A stretch of DNA of 64,000 bases, from assembly GCA_903865895.1 (NCBI GenBank), contig CAIPLM010000079.1:1-64000 (forward strand), written 5' to 3'. Made by a program: the position numbers and the translations under genes. How positions within the stretch are numbered: position 1 is the stretch's first letter; every line of letters starts with the position of its first letter. The stretch is from an uncultured Rhodospirillales bacterium. GTDB taxonomy: Bacteria > Pseudomonadota > Alphaproteobacteria > Acetobacterales > Acetobacteraceae. Below are positions 8,401 through 16,258 of the stretch, in pieces. A model generated the notes under the pieces. It was not told the DNA's origin. It searched no databases and was given only the letters and a program-made list of their open reading frames with translations.

Positions 8401-9037
8401 CCGCTGCCACGCCGCGCTGATGGTGCATGAGGTCGCTGCTGATCCGATGGACCCCAAGCTGTGGACCGGTGGCGCGGTGGGCGACGGCGAGTTCATGGCG
8501 CCGAATGGCGGGCTCGACCTGAACGCGGCAGACCGCGGCAACTGGACCGGCGGCAGCATCGGCTCCGGCCTTCTCGGCGGCACGCGCTGGGGCATCTCGA
8601 CAGCAGCCTATCCCGACTTGCTGAAATCCATGCCGGGCCAGATCCAGGGCAGCTACCCGACCCTGGTGAAGGACCTCCCATTCCGGCGCGCCAAGGACCT
8701 GGCGCGCTATGCCTTCTGGGACAAGCTCCGCTGCGCCGAGTTGCCGGGCCCGGTGGCGCTGCTGCAACTCGACGACGGGTTCAACACCGGCGTCGGCGCG
8801 GCGATCGGCCGGCTGCAATCCGCTGTCGGCGCGAAGAAGGATGGCGTGTTCGGTACCGGTACCATGACCGCCGTGCAGGCGCAGCTCGCACGCGGCGGTG
8901 CTGTGGCGCTGGCGCGGGAACTGCTGGCGCTGCGGATCGACGCCATGGCGATGAGCGCGCAGTGGCCCGTCTTCGGGCTCGGCTGGTCGCGCCGGCTGGC
9001 CAAGCTGCCGTTCCAGGCGATGGCGCTCGCCGCATGA
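8384..9037 (+). CDS. phage endolysin, GH108-type N-acetylmuramidase with peptidoglycan-binding domain
   Basis: 217 residues from the ATG following a GAGGAG box. The N-terminus FDRCHAALMVHE carries the glutamate expected as catalytic acid in GH108 enzymes. A glycine-rich region of about 45 residues leads to RWGIS, corresponding to the family's GIT/GIS motif, so the active-site loop appears enlarged. The C-terminal part (GAKKDGVFGTGTMTAVQA) is a PG_binding_3-like domain. It should cleave cell-wall glycan during lysis. It has no signal peptide, so it needs a holin or another export route. Confidence 0.75.
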   Translation: MPDLFDRCHAALMVHEVAADPMDPKLWTGGAVGDGEFMAPNGGLDLNAADRGNWTGGSIGSGLLGGTRWGISTAAYPDLLKSMPGQIQGSYPTLVKDLPFRRAKDLARYAFWDKLRCAELPGPVALLQLDDGFNTGVGAAIGRLQSAVGAKKDGVFGTGTMTAVQAQLARGGAVALARELLALRIDAMAMSAQWPVFGLGWSRRLAKLPFQAMALAA

Positions 9038-9261
9038 TGCCGCTGCGCCCGGTGGGCACGAACACCATCTATCGCATGCCGACTGGCGGCCCGGAGATCC
9101 ACGACCTGCCGGTGGTCAAGGGGAACGGAGTATGCGTCTCGCGCTGGGAGCCGACCCCGGCAGAACTGGCGATCCTGCTCGCTGGCGGCTGCGTGGAACT
9201 GGCCGTGATGGGCGAGCAGCCGCCGGTGTCGCTGCGGGCGGTGCCGGCGGCGGAGGGCTGA
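9034..9261 (+). CDS. small hypothetical phage protein
   Basis: 75 residues starting in an ATGA overlap with the endolysin. The sequence is beta-rich with a central W-E-P-T-P-AEL segment. Similar small proteins with a PTxxELxxLxxGGxVEL pattern occur in phages, but no function is known to me. Probably co-expressed with the lysis gene. Confidence 0.5.
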   Translation: MMPLRPVGTNTIYRMPTGGPEIHDLPVVKGNGVCVSRWEPTPAELAILLAGGCVELAVMGEQPPVSLRAVPAAEG

Positions 9262-9265
9262 TTGC

Positions 9266-9667
9266 ATGGTCGCATATTCGTTCAAGCGGCAGTTCATTCG
9301 TCCGATCCTGCGGCAGACCAAGCAGCAGACCATCCGCGCCGATCGGCGCCGCCATGCGCGCCCGGGAGAGCCGCTGCAGATCTACTTCGGCATGCGCACG
9401 AAATCATGCCGGCTCATCGGTCACGCAACATGCCTGCTCGCCCACCCGATCCGGTTGGACTTCGTGGCCAATCGAGTGGAGCGCGATGTCGGATTGCCCC
9501 GCGTCTCGGCGGCCGATCTCGATCGCTTCGCCATGGACGACGGTTTCGCGGACTGGGCGGCGATGCGCTCGTTCTGGCGCACCGAGCATCCAGACGTCCC
9601 GGTCTTCTCGGGTGTGCTGATCGGCTGGGGCACTTCGCTCCGGGCCATGTGGCCGGACGAAACCTAG
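9266..9667 (+). CDS. ASCH-domain-like protein
   Basis: 133 residues. The N-terminus resembles small ASCH-fold proteins: FKRQFIRPILRQTKQQTIR followed by RHARPGEPLQIYFGMRTK and a C-terminal helical part around RFAMDDGFADW. ASCH domains bind RNA or modified nucleosides and are common as phage accessory genes. Its substrate here is unknown. It lies at the start of the accessory cassette, with a lower-GC flavour than the structural genes. Confidence 0.6.
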   Translation: MVAYSFKRQFIRPILRQTKQQTIRADRRRHARPGEPLQIYFGMRTKSCRLIGHATCLLAHPIRLDFVANRVERDVGLPRVSAADLDRFAMDDGFADWAAMRSFWRTEHPDVPVFSGVLIGWGTSLRAMWPDET

Positions 9668-9727
9668 CAGGATTGCTCAGTTGGAATGTCCCGCGCGGTG
9701 ATGGTGATGAAGGAGCGAGTGGAAATC

Positions 9728-9997
9728 ATGAGCCGAACGAAGACAACGGTCGCCCGTGTCGGCCGGCGGCGGCCGAGCAGGACCGATCTGCTCGGCGTGA
9801 TTGCCGTGCTGCAAAACACCATCGGCTCGATCGGCAGCGCCACGTGCGATAGAAACCCGAACCGGCAAGCGCATATTGATCACCTCGTGGCGTTCGGCAT
9901 GAGCGTAGCGATCGAGGCGCGGAACCATGACAGCCCCTATGCCGGGCTACGCTCGGACTGGCACATCCCGCTTCCCGATCTCGCTGGGGTGTCGTGA
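9728..9997 (+). CDS. hypothetical phage accessory protein
   Basis: About 89 residues from the ATG at 9728; alternative in-frame starts exist at 9686 and 9701, and an AAGGAG box lies at 9710-9715. The N-terminus is basic (SRTKTTVARVGRRRPSR) and is followed by a helix (DLLGVIAVLQNTIGSI). No domain recognised. The stop codon overlaps the start of the next gene. Confidence 0.45.
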   Translation: MSRTKTTVARVGRRRPSRTDLLGVIAVLQNTIGSIGSATCDRNPNRQAHIDHLVAFGMSVAIEARNHDSPYAGLRSDWHIPLPDLAGVS

Positions 9998-10287
9998 TGC
10001 GCCAATCGTTAACGATGCATTTCACCGGGTATGGACTGACGGAGGAGACCCGGCGTGCGCTCGAAACTGCGCCCTTGCGGATGGCGCTGCGGCGCCTGCT
10101 GGAGGAGCGGGCGGCGGGGCGCAACTCCGTGGTCAACACCGCGTTCTCCACCTCGGTATGCTTCGAACTGCTCGACACCGGGCTGGCCGAATGGGCGCGG
10201 CTGCGCTCGCGCGGCAAAGGGCGGCTTTCCCTGACCGCCGCCGGTATCGCGGCGGCCGAGGCGGCGCGGGACGGCGTTCCGGTCTGA
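9997..10287 (+). CDS. small winged-helix-like hypothetical protein
   Basis: 96 residues. A helical first half (TEETRRALETAPLRMALRRL) leads to a pattern of helix plus TAAGIAAAEAAR at the C-terminus. This is the same LTxxGxxA ending seen in the small early protein at 1342-1560 and suggests a winged-helix fold. No family identified. It may start at GTG 9994, one codon earlier. Confidence 0.45.
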   Translation: MRQSLTMHFTGYGLTEETRRALETAPLRMALRRLLEERAAGRNSVVNTAFSTSVCFELLDTGLAEWARLRSRGKGRLSLTAAGIAAAEAARDGVPV

Positions 10288-10341
10288 TTGCCCGGCCCAG
10301 CCCGGGCTGTCATCCTGTGCCCCTAGTCCTGGACTCGTGCG

Positions 10342-10827
10342 ATGGCAGTTCCTCCGCCCGGCAAAGACCCTTTCCGCATGGCCAACCCTCGGGCGATCAA
10401 GCGCGCAGAGGAGACGCCGCTCGACCTGTTGAAGGATGCCAGCGAGGCCACGCGGACCGTTGTGCGCGCCGTGATAGTGCGAATGGTGACGGAGGGCTGG
10501 GCTTATCGCGACGGGATCAAGGCGCTGGTTCAAGAGGCCGGACTGCCGGAGGACCTCGCCGAGATGGTTAATGGCTACGAGAACCGCAGAGCGCAGAACC
10601 TCGGACGCATCGACAGTTGGCGCGCGTCATGGAAAATCACCGGCCATAGAACCATGAAGAAAGTAAGCCCGCGCCAAGGGGGCGCACTGAACCCAATCTG
10701 CCAAGCAGTGATCGACGCCGGTGCGATCGACATCGACGATAGCTGGCCGCAGGGCTTTTCACCCCCCTTCTACCCCGGATGCAGATGCATTCTGATTCCT
10801 GCCGTGGGTGGCTCCACGCACAAATAA
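10342..10827 (+). CDS. stand-alone MuF-like minor head domain protein (paralogue of portal C-terminus)
   Basis: 161 residues that align along most of their length with residues about 610-760 of the portal-MuF fusion. Shared landmarks are ANPRAI near the start, a GRI(D/E)SWRAS block, and GAIDIDD(S/T)W plus GF-x-PPF-(Y/H)P-x-C-x-C near the end. The first zinc-site pair is reduced: the fusion's CAVC is PICQ here, and the histidine of HPSC is tyrosine. This could be a second minor head protein, a diverged duplicate, or an effector packaged in the virion. Context within small accessory genes favours an accessory role. Confidence 0.6.
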   Translation: MAVPPPGKDPFRMANPRAIKRAEETPLDLLKDASEATRTVVRAVIVRMVTEGWAYRDGIKALVQEAGLPEDLAEMVNGYENRRAQNLGRIDSWRASWKITGHRTMKKVSPRQGGALNPICQAVIDAGAIDIDDSWPQGFSPPFYPGCRCILIPAVGGSTHK

Positions 10828-10947
10828 TCGGCGTCGGCATCGCGGCGGCCGAGGCGGAGCGGGATGACAAAAGCGTGTGTCGTTCTCCGGTTGCAGCCGT
10901 TCCGCCTCCGTGCGAGCGTCGGGGCACAGAAAAATAGGGCGCACATT

Positions 10948-11355
10948 ATGCGACGTTTCCTCCCGCTGGCCTTGGCCACCATCATCACTGCCTGCGCGGC
11001 CACTGGCGTGAAGGTCGATCCGTCGCAGACGGCATCGTTCAAGCCGGGCCAGACGACCTATGCGGAGGTGATCGCCAAGCTCGGGCCGCCGACGTCGCAG
11101 ACCCAGATCGGCACGGGGCAGCGGTTCATCTCTTACACCTACGCACGCTCGGCCGCCCGGCCGGAGACCTTCATCCCCATCGTCGGGGCCTTCGTCGGTG
11201 GTGCCGATACCCAGGCCCAGTCCGTCATGTTCCGGTTCGACGCGAACGGCGTGCTGGTAGACACCACCAGTTCATCGCACCAGATGGGCAGCGGCACCGG
11301 CTTCATGGCCGGGCCGCCGGCACCCCGCACGGCGCAACCAACGACGGCACCGTGA
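10948..11355 (+). CDS. phage-encoded BamE/SmpA-like lipoprotein
   Basis: 135 residues from the internal ATG at 10948, chosen because it places a classic lipoprotein signal at the N-terminus (MRRFLPLALATIITAC, lipobox ITAC, Cys16). The mature part begins with FKPGQTTYAEVIAKLGPPT, the motif of the SmpA/OmlA/BamE-like fold, then beta strands and a TVSF-like strand (QSVMFRFDANGVLVD). It is expected to be membrane-anchored and made during lysogeny or infection. Phage lipoproteins of this size often block superinfection; that is inference. The stop overlaps the next gene. Confidence 0.65.
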   Translation: MRRFLPLALATIITACAATGVKVDPSQTASFKPGQTTYAEVIAKLGPPTSQTQIGTGQRFISYTYARSAARPETFIPIVGAFVGGADTQAQSVMFRFDANGVLVDTTSSSHQMGSGTGFMAGPPAPRTAQPTTAP

Positions 11356-11390
11356 CGCGGCTGATGCGGCCCAGCAGGGAGAGCGAGGCC

Positions 11391-11714
11391 ATGCAGCATG
11401 ACGATGGATCGCAGAAGGTCGTCGATATCGCCGATCTGATCGGCGCGCGAGCGGCGGCGGTGAAGTTCTCCCGGCTGGAGCGCATCGCGGCCGACGCCGA
11501 GGCGGCACTTCTGGCGGACCCGCGCCCCGCCATCCAGGCGATGGCTGACGAGATCGTGCGGCTGAAAGCGGGGCTGGACGAAATCCGCGCGACCCTCTCG
11601 CCGCGGGTGCATTTCAGTCCTCTCAGCACGCCGCCGCAGTTCCGCAATCCCGGCACCGACGCGCTGGAGCAGATCGAGCGTATCCGGTTGATTTTCGACC
11701 GGCTGAAGCTTTAA
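11391..11714 (+). CDS. hypothetical coiled-coil phage protein
   Basis: 107 residues from the ATG at 11391, which has a GGGAGAGCGAGG purine-rich stretch upstream. A GTG start at 11352 would add 13 residues and overlap the lipoprotein stop. The protein is helical, with heptad-like repeats around residues 20-70 and a second helix at the C-terminus (LEQIERIRLIFDRLKL). No family is recognised. It is the last gene before the 305-base gap. Confidence 0.45.
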   Translation: MQHDDGSQKVVDIADLIGARAAAVKFSRLERIAADAEAALLADPRPAIQAMADEIVRLKAGLDEIRATLSPRVHFSPLSTPPQFRNPGTDALEQIERIRLIFDRLKL

Positions 11715-12019
11715 TCCGGACTGCCCGACGCGGAGGCCGTGCGACCATTTTGCGCGGGTCAGCAAAATGGTCTTTGCGAACCCTTCGGTCTCTATTCTGC
11801 CTTACCCTCCATGTCCTGTTCTAAGAGGGCGATTAAGACGGCATAAGAGGGCCTCTAGGCGATTTTCCCGGCTCCGGGCTGCATCCGGACGCCAGGTATG
11901 GGCATCGCGCCCCTGCCGTTTCTGTGCAACGGCGCAATCCGAGCCCTCCACGGACATCTGACAGGCTGAAGCCGCCGCGCGCGCGCGGGCAATCTGGGGG
12001 CCTTCCACCCGGAGGCCTC
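11715..12019. promoter_or_regulatory. 305-base intergenic region upstream of the protease gene
   Basis: The longest non-coding gap within the phage genes. It holds a perfect inverted repeat (ACCATTTTGC at 11744-11753 and GCAAAATGGT at 11762-11771, 8-base loop) and a shorter palindrome AGAGG-g-CCTCT (11846-11856). It ends in a GGAGG box at 12011-12015 serving the protease start. A 64-codon open frame inside it looks spurious. The gap separates the accessory cassette from the virion genes, so a late promoter or a topological element is likely. Mu carries its strong gyrase site at the comparable place, before gene I. Confidence 0.5.
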
Positions 12020-13447
12020 ATGCTGATTTTCCCCCTGCGTAAAGCCGACGCGATGCAGCGCCGCGTTTACGCCCGCCTCGACGAGACCGTCGATCGCGCT
12101 GGCGAGGCGATGGACTACGCGGCCTCCGTGCCGGTGTTCAAAGCCTGGTCCGATGCGCAGGCCGCGCAAACCAGCGGCAAGAGCCGGGGCAACGTGCGCA
12201 GTCAGCACGGCCGCATCGCCGCCGGGGTGGTCTCCGAAATCAGCTTCGATGATGACGCCCGTGCCATCGAATTCGGGATCGACGTGGTCGACGACGGCGA
12301 GTGGGACAAGGTCATCAAGGGCGTCTACACCGGCATCTCGCCCGGCGGCTCGGCCGCGCGGCGCAAGGAAGCCACCGGCGTGGTGCGCTACGCCGTCACC
12401 TCGCTCAACGAGCTGTCGCTCGTCGATATTCCCTGCTCGCCCGCCGCCACCTTCACGCTGATCAAGGCCGATGGCGTTGAGGAGGAGGTGGACTTCGCGG
12501 CGCCCGAGGATATCCACGCCGCGCGCCACGACCTCATGAAGGCGCTGTCGGACGCCGCATCGCCGCGCGACCATGCCGCCCTACTGGCGCCGCTGTCCGT
12601 CGATCGGCTGGAGAAGCTGTTCGGCGGCGCCGCCGTCGAGGGGCCGCTGCTCTCGGCCACGACGCGGCGCGACCTCGCCCAGTCCGGCGCCGCCCTGGCG
12701 GATGGCAGCTACCCGGTGGTGGATGCCGAGACGCTGGAGGCCGGCTTCGCTGCCTTAGCCAAGGCCGATGGGGACTTTCCCGACATCCGCGCCCACCTGG
12801 CGGCGCGCGGCGAGGCGCTCGGCCTGCACGAGCTGCTGGCGCGCGAGGCGGGCGACACTCCACTGCGCAAGGGGCTGTTCGCCGTCGGCCGGCTCTCCGA
12901 GATCATCGGCATGCTCACAAGCCTCGCCGAAGACGCCGCCTGCGAGGCGAACTGGGAGGGCGACGGCTCCGATATCCCCGCCCGCCTCACCGCCTGGATC
13001 GCGGCCGGCGCCTCCATCCTGGTCGCCATGGCAGGGGAAGAGAGCGCTGAGGCGGTCGCGAGCCTACAGGCCGCCGTGGCGGCGCTGCCGGCGGCGATCG
13101 TCCAGGAGCCGGATAGCGATGATGCGCCGGTGGAGAAGGCCTACCGCCTCGACACGGGGCTGCTGCTCAAAGCGACCGTCGATCTTGCCGCCTCCCGCTC
13201 CGATCTAGAGAAGGCGCACGCGGCCACCGAGGCGGTGCGCGCAGAACTGGCGGCACTGAAGAAGCAGCCCGCGCCCGGCGGCCCGCGCCTGCGCGCCGTT
13301 TCGCGCGGCGATGACGTCGGACCCGCCGACACCGAGCCCGGCGGCGATCTCCTCAAGGCCTACCACGCCATGCCTGATGGCATCGAGAAGGCCCGAGCCG
13401 GCACCCGCCTCGTCATGGCCGGCATCCTGCCGGGCTACAACCAATAA
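12020..13447 (+). CDS. prohead protease / scaffold protein (XkdF or Mu I-like)
   Basis: 475 residues with GGAGG five bases before the ATG. The N-terminal 160 residues show the pattern of XkdF-type phage serine-protease domains: VYTGISPGGSA (about residues 105-115) followed by VTSLNELSLVDIPCSPAA (about 128-145). The remaining 300 residues are helical and alanine/glutamate-rich, as expected for an internal scaffold. A conserved-looking tail ends in GTRLVMAGILPGYNQ. It probably guides capsid assembly and is cleaved on maturation. It precedes the major capsid gene by 20 bases. Confidence 0.7.
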   Translation: MLIFPLRKADAMQRRVYARLDETVDRAGEAMDYAASVPVFKAWSDAQAAQTSGKSRGNVRSQHGRIAAGVVSEISFDDDARAIEFGIDVVDDGEWDKVIKGVYTGISPGGSAARRKEATGVVRYAVTSLNELSLVDIPCSPAATFTLIKADGVEEEVDFAAPEDIHAARHDLMKALSDAASPRDHAALLAPLSVDRLEKLFGGAAVEGPLLSATTRRDLAQSGAALADGSYPVVDAETLEAGFAALAKADGDFPDIRAHLAARGEALGLHELLAREAGDTPLRKGLFAVGRLSEIIGMLTSLAEDAACEANWEGDGSDIPARLTAWIAAGASILVAMAGEESAEAVASLQAAVAALPAAIVQEPDSDDAPVEKAYRLDTGLLLKATVDLAASRSDLEKAHAATEAVRAELAALKKQPAPGGPRLRAVSRGDDVGPADTEPGGDLLKAYHAMPDGIEKARAGTRLVMAGILPGYNQ

Positions 13448-13467
13448 ACCTGAAGGACCCACCCCGG

Positions 13468-14970
13468 ATGTCTTCACTGCTTCGCAATGTCACGCAGGAC
13501 AGCATTGACCTCCTGCGCAAGACGATCGACGGCAACTCCGAGCTGACCAAGGCGTTCACCCAGCCGGGCTCGGCCACCACCGGCATCCAGAACTACTCGC
13601 TGGAAGTGCCGGCCAAGAGCCTCATCCCGGTGCTCACGCCGCTGCGCAATCGTATCCCCCGGCGCATGGCGACTGGCGGCATCCAGGCGAACTGGAAGGC
13701 GTTCACCGGCGTCAACACCACCAACCTCGATATCGGCCTGTCGGACGGCAACCGCGGCGGCGTGATGGTGGAAACCAGCGCCGATTACTCGGCGAGCTAC
13801 AAGCAGCTGGGCCTTGAAAGCTCGGTCACCCGGGGCGCCCGCCTCGCGGCCGAGCAGTTCATGGACCTGCTGGCCACCGGGCAGACCCATCTGCTCTGGG
13901 CCGTCATGCTGGCTGAGGAGGCGCTCGATTTGTGGGGCAACGCCTCGCAGGCGCTCGGCACCCCGGCCCAGGCCGGCGCGTCGGACGTGGGCACTGGGGG
14001 CTCGCTGGTTTTCAACACGTCGTATGGCATCCGCGTGGTGGCACTCACCCTCGCCGGCTATGCCGCATCCACCGTGGCCGGCGGCGTGCGCACCTCGGTC
14101 ACCCGCACCAATGCCGACGGCACGACGGACACCTATGGCGGCGGCTCCAGCATCGCTTCGCCTGTCCGCAACATCACCACCGCCAACGATGCAGCGAGCA
14201 CCCACTCCATTCTGGCGACCGTCGCCCCGGTGGTCGGTGCGGTTGCTTATGCCTGGTTCTGGGGCACCGGCGGTGTGCACACCCTCGGCGCGATCACCAC
14301 GATCAATTCGGTGGTGATCACCGCGGCGGCCACCGGCTCGCAGGTGGCGAGCGGCATCACATCCGATAACTCCACCAACGCCCTGGTCTATGACGGCATC
14401 CTCACCCAGGTCGCCAAGCAGAACTACGGCGGCTACTTCGCCACCATGGCCACCGGCACCGCCGGTGTCGGCACCCCGCTGACCGGCGACACCCGCGGCG
14501 GCATCGTCGAGATCGACCTGGCGCTCAAGTATTTCTGGGACGTCTCACGCCTCTCGCCGGACACCATCTGGGTCTCCTCGCAGGAAGCGCAGAATATCCT
14601 GAACAAGGTGTTGAACGCGGGCGCGTCCGGTGCCCAGCGCTTCATGGTCACCTCCGACCGCGGCAACCTGATCGCGGGCGACGCGGTGACGACCTACCTC
14701 AACAAGTTCACGCTCAACGGCGCCAAGCCGCTGACGGTGCGGCTCCACCCCAACCTGCCCGCCGGCACGCTGTTCTTCGACTCCGAGAGCCTGCCCTACC
14801 CGATGTCCGACGTCGATGCGGTGCTGGTGAAGCGGTTGCGGCAGGACTACCTGGCCGAAGTCTGGCCGCAGACGAAGCGCAAGGTGGAGTACTCCGTCAG
14901 CTTCGACGGCGTGCTGCAGAACTACGCGCCCTTTGCTTTCGGCGTGATCACCAACATCGCGAACGGGTGA
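13468..14970 (+). CDS. major capsid protein
   Basis: 500 residues. The first 160 residues read like an HK97-type N-arm and core (MSSLLRNVTQDSIDLLRK, LTPLRNRIPRR, LGLESSVTRGARLAAEQFMD). A central section (about 175-305) is rich in Thr, Gly and Val, and resembles an inserted beta domain. The C-terminal part returns to the core (DLALKYFWDVSRLSPDTIWVS and YLAEVWPQTKRKVEYSVSFD). Position directly after the protease/scaffold gene supports the call. The inserted domain would be exposed on the capsid surface. Confidence 0.75.
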   Translation: MSSLLRNVTQDSIDLLRKTIDGNSELTKAFTQPGSATTGIQNYSLEVPAKSLIPVLTPLRNRIPRRMATGGIQANWKAFTGVNTTNLDIGLSDGNRGGVMVETSADYSASYKQLGLESSVTRGARLAAEQFMDLLATGQTHLLWAVMLAEEALDLWGNASQALGTPAQAGASDVGTGGSLVFNTSYGIRVVALTLAGYAASTVAGGVRTSVTRTNADGTTDTYGGGSSIASPVRNITTANDAASTHSILATVAPVVGAVAYAWFWGTGGVHTLGAITTINSVVITAAATGSQVASGITSDNSTNALVYDGILTQVAKQNYGGYFATMATGTAGVGTPLTGDTRGGIVEIDLALKYFWDVSRLSPDTIWVSSQEAQNILNKVLNAGASGAQRFMVTSDRGNLIAGDAVTTYLNKFTLNGAKPLTVRLHPNLPAGTLFFDSESLPYPMSDVDAVLVKRLRQDYLAEVWPQTKRKVEYSVSFDGVLQNYAPFAFGVITNIANG

Positions 14971-14978
14971 GGCGCGCC

Positions 14979-15257
14979 ATGGCGAAGAAAAGCGACGTGG
15001 CGGCCGTCGAGCTCGTCAAGCTGCATGCGCGGCGCGGCGTTGCGCGGCTGCACATCGGCGACGACGAGCACGAGGTGGACGTCGACGGCACCATCCACGT
15101 GCCGCACCACCAGGTGGAGGACGCGTTGAGCCTCGGGTGCAGCCGCACCCCGGAGGCGCCGATCGCCGAGGCCGAGGACCCGCTGGCCGCGCTCGAAGCG
15201 CGCGTCATCGCGTTGGAGGCCAAGGTGGCGGCGCTCGATACCGGCAAGAAGAAGTAG
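14979..15257 (+). CDS. small head-region hypothetical protein
   Basis: 92 residues from the ATG at 14979. The first half is beta-rich with alternating acidic residues (LHIGDDEHEVDVDGTIHVP), the second a short coiled coil (DPLAALEARVIALEAKVAAL). Located between the capsid and the head-tail connector, where head decoration or completion proteins are usual. No family assigned. Confidence 0.55.
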   Translation: MAKKSDVAAVELVKLHARRGVARLHIGDDEHEVDVDGTIHVPHHQVEDALSLGCSRTPEAPIAEAEDPLAALEARVIALEAKVAALDTGKKK

Positions 15258-15260
15258 AAG

Positions 15261-15809
15261 ATGGCGCTCGCCGACCTCTCCGATCTGGAAGCGTGGCTGG
15301 GGCTCTCGTCGGGCAATACCGACGAGGCCCTGCTGACGCGCCTGCTCGGAGCGGCGAGCGATTTCGTGGAGACCTGGTGCTCGCGGACATTCGCGGTCAC
15401 CGCCTACACCGACATTCGCGACGGCACCGGGCTGGGGCGGATGACGATGATCAACCGGCCTGTGGTCGCCGTGACGGCGCTGGCGATCGACGGCTCGGCG
15501 ATCCCGGCGGCCGGCACGATCAACGGCAGCGGCTGGTTCCTGAACAAGGACAGCGTGCAGCTGTTCGGCTACGCCTTCAACCGCGGCCAGGCCAACGTGG
15601 CGATCAGCTACACCGCCGGTTTCGCCACCATCCCCCCGGCCGTCGCCCAGGCGACAATCGAACTGGCGGCGATGCGCTACCAGGAGCGTGGTCGCATCGG
15701 CTTGTCCTCCGTGGCCGCTGCTGGCGAGACCACGAGCTACGTGATCAAGGACATGCCGCCCTCGGTCGCTACCCTGCTCAACCAGTATCGCCAGGTCGTG
15801 CCGCAATGA
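15261..15809 (+). CDS. head-tail connector protein (HK97 gp6-like)
   Basis: 182 residues starting with ALADLSDLEAWLGL, the helical N-terminus of gp6-like adaptor proteins. A helix containing LLGAASDFVETWCSR is followed by strands, then a helical C-terminus (ATIELAAMRYQERGRIG). Such proteins form the ring under the portal. It overlaps the next gene by 4 bases. Length and order (connector, gp10-like, tail terminator, tube) match lambdoid and GTA-type siphophages. Confidence 0.75.
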   Translation: MALADLSDLEAWLGLSSGNTDEALLTRLLGAASDFVETWCSRTFAVTAYTDIRDGTGLGRMTMINRPVVAVTALAIDGSAIPAAGTINGSGWFLNKDSVQLFGYAFNRGQANVAISYTAGFATIPPAVAQATIELAAMRYQERGRIGLSSVAAAGETTSYVIKDMPPSVATLLNQYRQVVPQ

Positions 15810-16258
15810 GCGATGAACTGACAGCCAGCGCCCCCCGGCTGGAGCACTTGGTGGTGGAGCTGGGCAAGCTCGGCACCGAGGCGCGGGCGCGGCTGCTCCA
15901 CGCTGCCGGGGTAGAGGCGGACGCCTTCGAGACCGTGGTGGTCAGCGAAAAACTGAGTGGCGGTGTGCTGAAGCAGCGGACGGGCGCTCTGGCGGGGAGC
16001 GTATTCAAGGAGGTCACCGAGACCGGCGACGGTACGCAGGTGACGATTGGCGCCAACACGCCCTATGCCCGCATCCACGAATACGGCGGCGTCATTGAGC
16101 CGGTGAACGCCCTGGCGCTGCGCTTCAAGATCGACGGGCAGTGGGTGTTCGCGAAACGCGTGGAGATGCGGGAGCGCTCCTATCTCCGCTCCACCCTCGC
16201 CGAGCGCGCCGACATCATTCGCGCCGAACTGGCGCGCGCCGTGGCCGGTGCCGCATGA
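15806..16258 (+). CDS. virion morphogenesis / HK97 gp10-like protein
   Basis: 150 residues with the diagnostic IGANTPYARIHEYGGVI motif (about residues 84-100) shared by the HK97 gp10-like and Mu gpG (virion morphogenesis) families. The N-terminus is helical. It acts in head-tail joining or tail completion. The start is the ATG in the ATGA overlap at 15806. Confidence 0.75.
   Translation: MSDELTASAPRLEHLVVELGKLGTEARARLLHAAGVEADAFETVVVSEKLSGGVLKQRTGALAGSVFKEVTETGDGTQVTIGANTPYARIHEYGGVIEPVNALALRFKIDGQWVFAKRVEMRERSYLRSTLAERADIIRAELARAVAGAA

Noticed and set aside
11744-11771. Inverted repeat considered as a simple rho-independent terminator
   Set aside because: The stem is AT-rich at the outside and is not followed by a T-run. 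The shared core with the terminal repeats makes a protein-binding site at least as likely, so it is listed as regulatory.
11767-11961. 64-codon frame inside the intergenic region before the protease gene
   Set aside because: No ribosome-binding site, Arg/Pro-rich composition unlike the neighbours, and it covers the inverted repeat. Treated as non-coding.
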